NCBI GenBank assembly: GCA_905116865.2
Contig: CAJHNH020008539.1
Span: 277,501-341,500 of the forward strand
Direction: 5' to 3'
Source: Candidula unifasciata
Taxonomy: Eukaryota; Mollusca; Gastropoda; Stylommatophora; Geomitridae
DNA: 64,000 nt
In this document: piece after piece, positions 58,456 to 64,000 of the stretch
Position numbering within the stretch: the stretch's first letter is position 1
Layout of the letters: every line of letters begins with the position of its first letter
The notes under the pieces: generated by a model
Told to the model about the DNA's origin: nothing
What the model saw: only the letters and a program-made list of their open reading frames with translations
Databases searched by the model: none
Translations under genes and position numbers: made by a program

Positions 58456-58565
58456 TTTGAGCTCTAACCCCACAGTGACATTAATAAAAATCAAAATTCA
58501 TTTTATTAAAATATTGTATTAAGCTCAAAAACATGTTCAACATGGCACTCACAAAATTTGGCACA

Positions 58566-58758
58566 AACATCGTGTTGATTCAGCTCATGCATCAACACAA
58601 ACATCGTGTTGCTGCAGCTCATGCGTCAACACAAACATCTTGTTGCTGCAGCTCATGCGTCAACACAAACATCTTGTTGCTGCAGCTCATGCGTCAACAC
58701 AAACATCGTGCTGCTGCAGCTCCCACAAACATCGTGCTGCTGCAGCTCATGCGTCAGA
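58566..58758. repeat. 34-bp array, about 6 copies, unrelated unit
   Basis: Unit AACATCGTGTTGCTGCAGCT, CATGCGTCAACACA. Same period as its neighbour but a different sequence. Confidence 0.92.
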
Positions 58759-60114
58759 TGTTATTTAATGTCCATGAATTGAATGTCCATCACCAGTAAA
58801 ATATTGCGGGGCAAAGGTCGTGGAGCAGGGGACAGAACTGTGAACACACTCTTGTCCATGTCAACACTGGTTCTGTTTAAGTATACAAAGCAAGATGTCA
58901 GGATCAAGCAGATAATACGTGTGTGAACGAAAAATTACACATGACGACAAAAGGGAAAAATGAAAGGCAAGCGAGACGGGGAGAGCCAGGAGAAAAAAAA
59001 AGGATGTAGAGAATAGTCACTTTAGAAATGAAATGATTACGTAGATAACAAGAAAAGATCAGACTTTGGAACGATGATATCACTGGGAGAGTGGTACAGT
59101 TTTGGTAGACAAAAGGTCAAATGGTTTGGTCATGTAATAAGATTAGCATCAGACACTGCACCACAGAGAACAGTGTTATACAGATAGAACAATAACAGAC
59201 TGTGAAGAAGATGGACAACATAAATATTGGAGACACAGAAACGTATTGCAAGGTCTGACAAGTAATGAGACTAATTCCATAACAATTAAAACAAATAGTT
59301 GAATATAACCTGTATTTAAAGTAAGCTCCTTGTGCACACGAGGCATCATCTGTAGTTCTGTTAGGGCCTTTAAAGTGGATGTTACAGCCTTTTGGATATC
59401 ATCAAGATCGTCAAAGAAGCATCCATTTAATAGTAACTTTAATTTGAATCTGTTCTGTCTTTGGCAATGAGTTCCTCGTTACAAACAGAAACTGGGCATC
59501 CAGGTCTAGTTGCATTAGTAATCACTTTTTAATTGTCAATACTAGAATCTGTGCACAATATAAACAATTATGCCCTCAACTTGTCACATCAGTTCAACTG
59601 TCTCAATGGCGCTTTTTCTGAGTTTTAAACATAATTTAATGTTAACTTTCTGCTTTATGCTAATTAAGTAACAATGCACTTCTGGCTAGATCAACTAAAT
59701 GGCGGCCTGTTTGTTGTCTGCTTATCGGGCGGCGATGAAAAGTAGCCAGATCATAGATGAAGGCTGCCTCTTTGCTTCATAGATGGCATTTTTGTCTTGA
59801 CCATAACAAAAATCAGATTACTGAATTGTGGGACCATGTACATACAAAGTGAACACAAGGGCCCTTTCCAGAGATCTCTTCTAGCCCTGATGCTGCCAGG
59901 CAGCAAACACCAGCGACTGATGCAGCAGCCAGGCTAATAGGCTAGGCACATGATGATGATATTATACTGTACATATACAATGAACCAGCCACTTACACAA
60001 CCAGAAATCCCAACACATTTGTCTCAACAATATCCTGGTCTACTGTTGTGGCTGCACTAATACTGAGGACATGGTGAAGCAGGCTGTTACCTGTAGAGGA
60101 TGAGACACACACCA
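58759..60114. other. Non-repetitive region; LINE tail fragments
   Basis: No cellular gene is seen. It includes the LINE C-terminal relic near 59095-59275. The segment ending in GGCTAGGCACATGATGATGA at about 59958 could be another LINE 3' end with an (ATG)n tail; unproven. Confidence 0.4.
59095..59275 (+). pseudogene. LINE ORF2 C-terminal relic
   Basis: The + strand reads RQKVKWFGHVIRLASDTAPQ, resembling the conserved LINE C-terminal block also seen in this window as SSFFGHVMRRGKIEHV (about 17340) and RMKWFGHLMRMEPTMP (about 23640, minus). Stops follow. Only this block survives. Confidence 0.5.
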
Positions 60115-60590
60115 GTTGTTATTTACAATATCAGGCTATTTAAACACTATCTCAACACAAGACTATACACACACCAGTTATTTACAATATCAGGCTATTT
60201 AAACACTATCTCAACACAAGACTATACACACACCAGTTGTTATTTACAATATCAGGCTATTTAAACACTATCTCAACACAAGACTATACACACACCAGTT
60301 GTTATTTACAATATCAGGCTATCTCAACACAAGACTATACACACACCAGTTGTTATTTACGATATCAGGCTATCTCAGCACAAGACTATACACACACCAG
60401 TTATTTACAATATCAGGCTATTTAAACACTATGTCAACACAAGACTATACACACACCAGTTGTTATTTACGATATCAGGGTATTTTAACACTGTCAACAC
60501 AAGACTATACACACACCAGTTGTTATTTACAATATCAATATCAGGCTATTTAAACATTATCCCAACACAAGACTATACACAAAGACATAT
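60115..60590. repeat. About 62-bp minisatellite, 8 copies
   Basis: Unit TTATTTACAATATCAGGCTA, TTTAAACACTATCTCAACAC, AAGACTATACACACACCAGT, TG; some copies lack the TTTAAACACTA part. Confidence 0.95.
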
Positions 60591-60625
60591 GTTGTATGCT
60601 GAATGTGGGTGGTAGCAAACTAACA

Positions 60626-61136
60626 CACAGTCAAGTGTCTAGGTTAGGATTTGTGCTCAAACTCTGCCATACTTGCACAGTCAAGTGTCTAGGTTAGGAT
60701 TTGTGCTCAAACTCTGCCATACTTGCACAGTCAAGTGTCTAGGTTAGGATTTGTGCTCAAACTCTGCCATACTTGCACAGTCAAGTGTCTAGGTTAGGAT
60801 TTGTGCTCAAACTCTGCCATACTTGCACAGTCAAGTGTCTAGGTTAGGATTTGTGCTCAAACTCTGCCATACTTGCACAGTCAAGTGTCTAGGTTAGGAT
60901 TTGTGCTCAAACTCTGCCATACTTGCACAGTCAAGTGTCTAGGTTAGGATTTGTGCTCAAACTCTGCCATACTTGCACAGTCAAGTGTCTAGGTTAGAAT
61001 TTGTGCTCAAACTCTGCCGTTCTCGCACAGTCAGGTGTCTAGGTTAGGATTTGTGCTCAAACTCTGCCGTACTTGCACAGTCAAGTGTCTAGGTTAGGAT
61101 TTGTGCTCAAACTCTGCCGTTCTCGCACAGTCAGGA
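60626..61136. repeat. 50-bp minisatellite, about 10 copies
   Basis: Unit ACTTGCACAGTCAAGTGTCT, AGGTTAGGATTTGTGCTCAA, ACTCTGCCAT. The first seven copies are identical; the last three carry CCGT and TCTCGCACAG changes. Confidence 0.98.
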
Positions 61137-61213
61137 AAACTCAACAACGGTTGTCCGTCATATTCACAAGAAAGTTCGGGTCTATTAACCCATACACAAT
61201 GAACAGGGATTAA

Positions 61214-61309
61214 CTCTTTGAGTCCCAGAGGGTCTAGCAACACAGGCCCAAGGGGTAGTTAAAAGAGACGTAAAATCGGCGCATCATGCGTTCATTGGTA
61301 CTCAAAGAG
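61214..61309. mobile_element. 96-bp MITE flanked by TTAA
   Basis: Ends CTCTTTGAGTCCCA and (reverse complement) CTCTTTGAGTACCA, 13 of 14 matching, each bordered by TTAA (61210-61213 and 61310-61313). TTAA target duplication is typical of piggyBac-type transposons; assignment is inference, as the termini do not show an obvious piggyBac CCC start. Confidence 0.65.
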
Positions 61310-61339
61310 TTAAGCAATATCACGGATGTGATATCATAG

Positions 61340-61805
61340 GCTGGCTAACATGGAGTTAACCTCATCAGTGTTCACATTCTCCAACACAGTCCTGGCTAAT
61401 ATGGAGTTAACCTCATCAAGCTTCATATTCTCCAACACACTCCTGGCTAACATGGAGTTAACCTCATCATGCTTCACATTCTTCAACACAGTCCTGGCTA
61501 ACATGGAGTTAACCTCATCAAGCTTCACATTCTCCAACACAGTCCTGGCTAACATGGAGTTAACCTCATCATGCTTCACATTCTCCAACACAGTCCTGGC
61601 TAACATGGAGTTAACCTCATCAAGCTTCACATTCTCCAACACAGTCCTGGCTAACATGGAGTTAACCTCATCAAGCTTCACATTCTCCAACACAGTCCTG
61701 GCTAACATGGAGTTAACCTTATCAAGCTTCACATTCTTTAACACAGTCCTGGCTAATATGGAGTTAACCTCATCAAGCTTCACATTCTTTAACACAGTCC
61801 TGGCG
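61340..61805. repeat. 51-bp minisatellite, 9 copies
   Basis: Unit CTGGCTAACATGGAGTTAAC, CTCATCAAGCTTCACATTCT, CCAACACAGTC. 51 is a multiple of three, so 17-residue repeats are open on both strands (for example LARTVLENVKLDEVNSM on the minus strand). I see no start or splice context to support a gene. Confidence 0.95.
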
Positions 61806-61883
61806 GCGCTCCATAGTACAGCATACACTTGCTGTCAACACAGTCCTGGCGGCGCTCCATAGTACAGCCTACACTTGCTGTCA
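61793..61883. repeat. Direct duplication of about 45 bp
   Basis: ACACAGTCCTGGCGGCGCTC, CATAGTACAGC(A/C)TACACTTG occurs twice, at about 61793 and 61839. The left copy begins inside the last unit of the 51-bp array. Confidence 0.9.
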
Positions 61884-62233
61884 GACTCTCCAGCTCAGTG
61901 CCTAAGTCGCTGGCTAACCCCCACGTTGGAGCTAGCAGTAGGAATGAACAGGCTCCATCTAACCTACTCAACTTGACCTCCGTTGCTACCCTCAGTAACA
62001 GGCACTTCTACATCAGCTGACTGGGAACCTCTACAATACTTCAGTTCCCCAAGATGCTCACAGCAAGTCAGCCATGTCAAGGAATTCTACGATGACTGGC
62101 ACGGCTCTCAACTCTTTGAGTCCCATCAGCACACAGCCGCTAGCCCACATCTACCAAATGTCACTCCTCGTAATAAGAATCGCTGTCTTGTTTCAGTAGT
62201 GAACATGAGGGCCACAGGCTTCATCACCCAAGA
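61884..62233. other. Non-repetitive spacer with a MITE-end-like 14-mer
   Basis: No gene recognised. CTCTTTGAGTCCCA, the terminus of the 61214 MITE, recurs at about 62112-62125 without a recognisable partner or TTAA. Confidence 0.45.
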
Positions 62234-62655
62234 CAAGCTTTCCTACAGAGAAACACACAGCTAGACAAGCTTTCCTACAGAGGAACACACAGCTAGACAA
62301 GCTCCCCCACAGAGGAACACAGCTAGACAAGCTTTCCTACAGAGGAACACACAGCTAGACAAGCTTTCCTACAGAGGAACACACAGCTAGACAAGCTTTC
62401 ATACAGAGGAACACACAGCTAGACAAGCTTTCCTACAGAGGAACACACAGCTAGACAAGCTTTCCTACAGAGGAACACACAGCTAGACAAGCTTTCCTAC
62501 AGAGGAACACACAGCTAGATAAGCTTTCCTACAGAGGAACACACAGCTAGATAAGCTCCCCTACAGAGGAACACACAGCTAGACAAGCTCCCCTACAGAG
62601 GAACACACAGCTAGATAAGCTCCCCCGCAGAGGAACACACAGCTAGACAAGCTCA
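62234..62655. repeat. 32-bp minisatellite, about 13 copies
   Basis: Unit ACAAGCTTTCCTACAGAGGA, ACACACAGCTAG. Most units contain a HindIII AAGCTT; distal ones have AAGCTCCCC. Confidence 0.97.
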
Positions 62656-63037
62656 GGGGTTGGCGGGGTGAAAGGGTGAACCTAACTTGTGGCCGGCTTG
62701 TCTCTATGAACTGACAAACACAACAAACAAACAACACTAACTACAGACTCACTAGGGACCAGTGGCACCAGTTTGGTCTGACTGTCCTGGGATTTCATCC
62801 CCAATGGCAGGCAGGATTCTGGCAGTGATGGAGCTGTTAAAAGCACCAAAGAAAACAATGTAACAAGCAGTTCATATGATTAATAATACACTGATACACT
62901 GTCGATGATGGTTCTACAAATATGGATTGGAATAACTTCTTTCCCTTCTGCAGACGTGGCCTGGAGAAGACAATGGCAATCAGCACGAATCCTGCTTGCA
63001 GCCTCTGCGACTGATGTGCCTCAAACATGGCCTCTGT
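62656..63037. other. Non-repetitive spacer, nothing recognised
   Basis: No tandem repeat. A CTTCTGCAG acceptor-like site near 62953 precedes an open stretch, but no family motif is visible. Confidence 0.4.
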
Positions 63038-63630
63038 CTTGTCCGGGTGGCATCTGTCTTGTCCGGGTGGCATCTGTCTGTCTTGTCCGGGTGGCATCTG
63101 TCTTGTCTGGGTGGCATCTGTCTGTCTTGTCCAGGTGGCATCTGTCTGTCTTGTCCGGGTGGCATCTGTCTGTCTTGTCCGGGTGGCATCTGTCTGTCTT
63201 GTCGGGGTGGCATCTGTCTGTCTTGTCGGGGTGGCATCTGTCTGTCTTGTCGGGGTGGCATCTGTCTGTCTTGTCCGGGTGGCATCTGTCTGTCTTGTTC
63301 GGGTGGCATCTGTCTGTCTTGTCCGGGTGGCATATGTCTGTCTTGTCCGGGTGGCATCTGTCTGTCTTGTCCGAGTGGCATCTGTCTTGTCCGGGTGGCA
63401 TCTGTCTTGTCCAGGTGGCATCTGTCTTGTCCAGGTGGCATCTGTCTTGTCCAGGTGGCATCTGTCTTGTCCAGGTGGCATCTGTCTTGTCCGGGTGGCA
63501 TCTGTCTTGTCCGGGTGGCATCTGTATTGTCCGGGTGGCATCTGTCTGTCTTGTCTGGGTGGCATCTGTCTGTCTTGTCTGGGTGGCATCTGTCTGTCTT
63601 GCCCGGGTGGCATCTGTCTTGTCCGGGTTG
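63038..63630. repeat. 20/24-bp minisatellite, about 27 copies
   Basis: Unit CCGGGTGGCATCTGTCTTGT (20 bp) or with an extra TCTG (24 bp). 24-bp units dominate 63065-63380 and 63530-63610, 20-bp units elsewhere. Frames on both strands stay open (Gly-Gly-Ile-Cys-Leu or Met-Pro-Pro-Gly-Gln-Asp type); repeat artefacts. Confidence 0.97.
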
Positions 63631-64000
63631 CTTTGATGAAAGATCTTGGCTTATCCCCAGGTACCATCATCAGCTAGTCTTGTCAAATACTGGCCCTCTC
63701 TTCACAGTTTGTTGACAACATGGTGACTGTTTCCAAGTCTAGCTATTTCCCACTCTCTTGTGCAGGACCAAACCTGGCCCACAGATAACTACCAGTTGTA
63801 CTGAATGATTCTCTCTATGCTGGGGCTCCGCCCTCTGGCCCCTGACGATCCCTATTTTCAAAATTATGGTTCCTGGGTAAACTGTTGAATATCCCTGCCC
63901 TAGTAAGCCCCCAGTTGCCTACTTCTAAGATTGTCGTGGATAGCTGTGGATTTAACTGTCTTACTATTACATTGACTTCAAGTGGTCCCCAAACATTGAC
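63631..64000. other. Right-edge sequence, nothing recognised
   Basis: Non-repetitive to the window end. No gene or element identified. Confidence 0.4.

Noticed and set aside
62837..63715. Overlapping 160 to 277-aa frames on both strands
   Set aside because: 20/24-bp array; open in several frames at once with no conserved domain.

Overview
This window looks like nuclear DNA from an animal, most plausibly a lophotrochozoan and perhaps a mollusc. It holds one intron-rich, metazoan-style gene, an invertebrate-type peptide GPCR, remnants of I-type and RTE-type LINEs, a Tc1 relic, MITEs and a very high load of micro- and minisatellites. The phylum is an inference. No prokaryotic, viral, CRISPR, tRNA or rRNA feature was recognised.

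Two cellular genes can be supported, both on the + strand. (1) 6852-7943 is a single-exon class A (rhodopsin-like) GPCR of 363 aa, with a splice acceptor four bases before its ATG that points to an upstream 5'UTR exon. (2) 20342-53535 is a complete ubiquilin (UBQLN) gene. I reconstructed 13 coding exons whose phases all agree. They total 1665 nt (554 codons plus stop) and carry the UBL, STI1-type and UBA domains in the usual order. Ubiquilins shuttle ubiquitinated or mislocalised clients to the proteasome.

Layout: 1-5590 simple repeats ((TATG)n, then CA-rich switching to TG-rich, then a G-rich 14-mer array). 5622-6430 LINE RNase H relic. 6430-8500 GPCR gene and flanks. 8540-9020 Tc1-like transposase relic. 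9731-11475 32-bp minisatellite. 12481-13312 18-bp minisatellite. 13304-19010 nested LINE relics (endonuclease, RT, RNase H and two copies of one 5' region). 19065-20212 74-bp minisatellite next to the ubiquilin 5'UTR. 20342-53535 ubiquilin. 54362-64000 a downstream region dominated by further arrays, with a TTAA-flanked mini-MITE and a LINE C-terminal relic.

The most unusual aspect is the ubiquilin locus. Eleven of its twelve introns (all but the first) contain tandem arrays, nearly all unrelated to one another. Several arrays incorporate splice-site-like sequence. Intron 5 repeats the exon 5 donor, intron 8 repeats the exon 9 acceptor with the start of the exon, intron 4 repeats GAG|GTGAGG and CAG|GTAAGA donor consensus, and a 44-bp array in intron 8 carries both a polypyrimidine-AG and a GTAAGT in each unit. 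Exon 9 is 84 nt, in phase, and corresponds to the exon known to be skipped in human UBQLN1. Most of the long open frames in this window are by-products of these repeats and are not annotated as genes.
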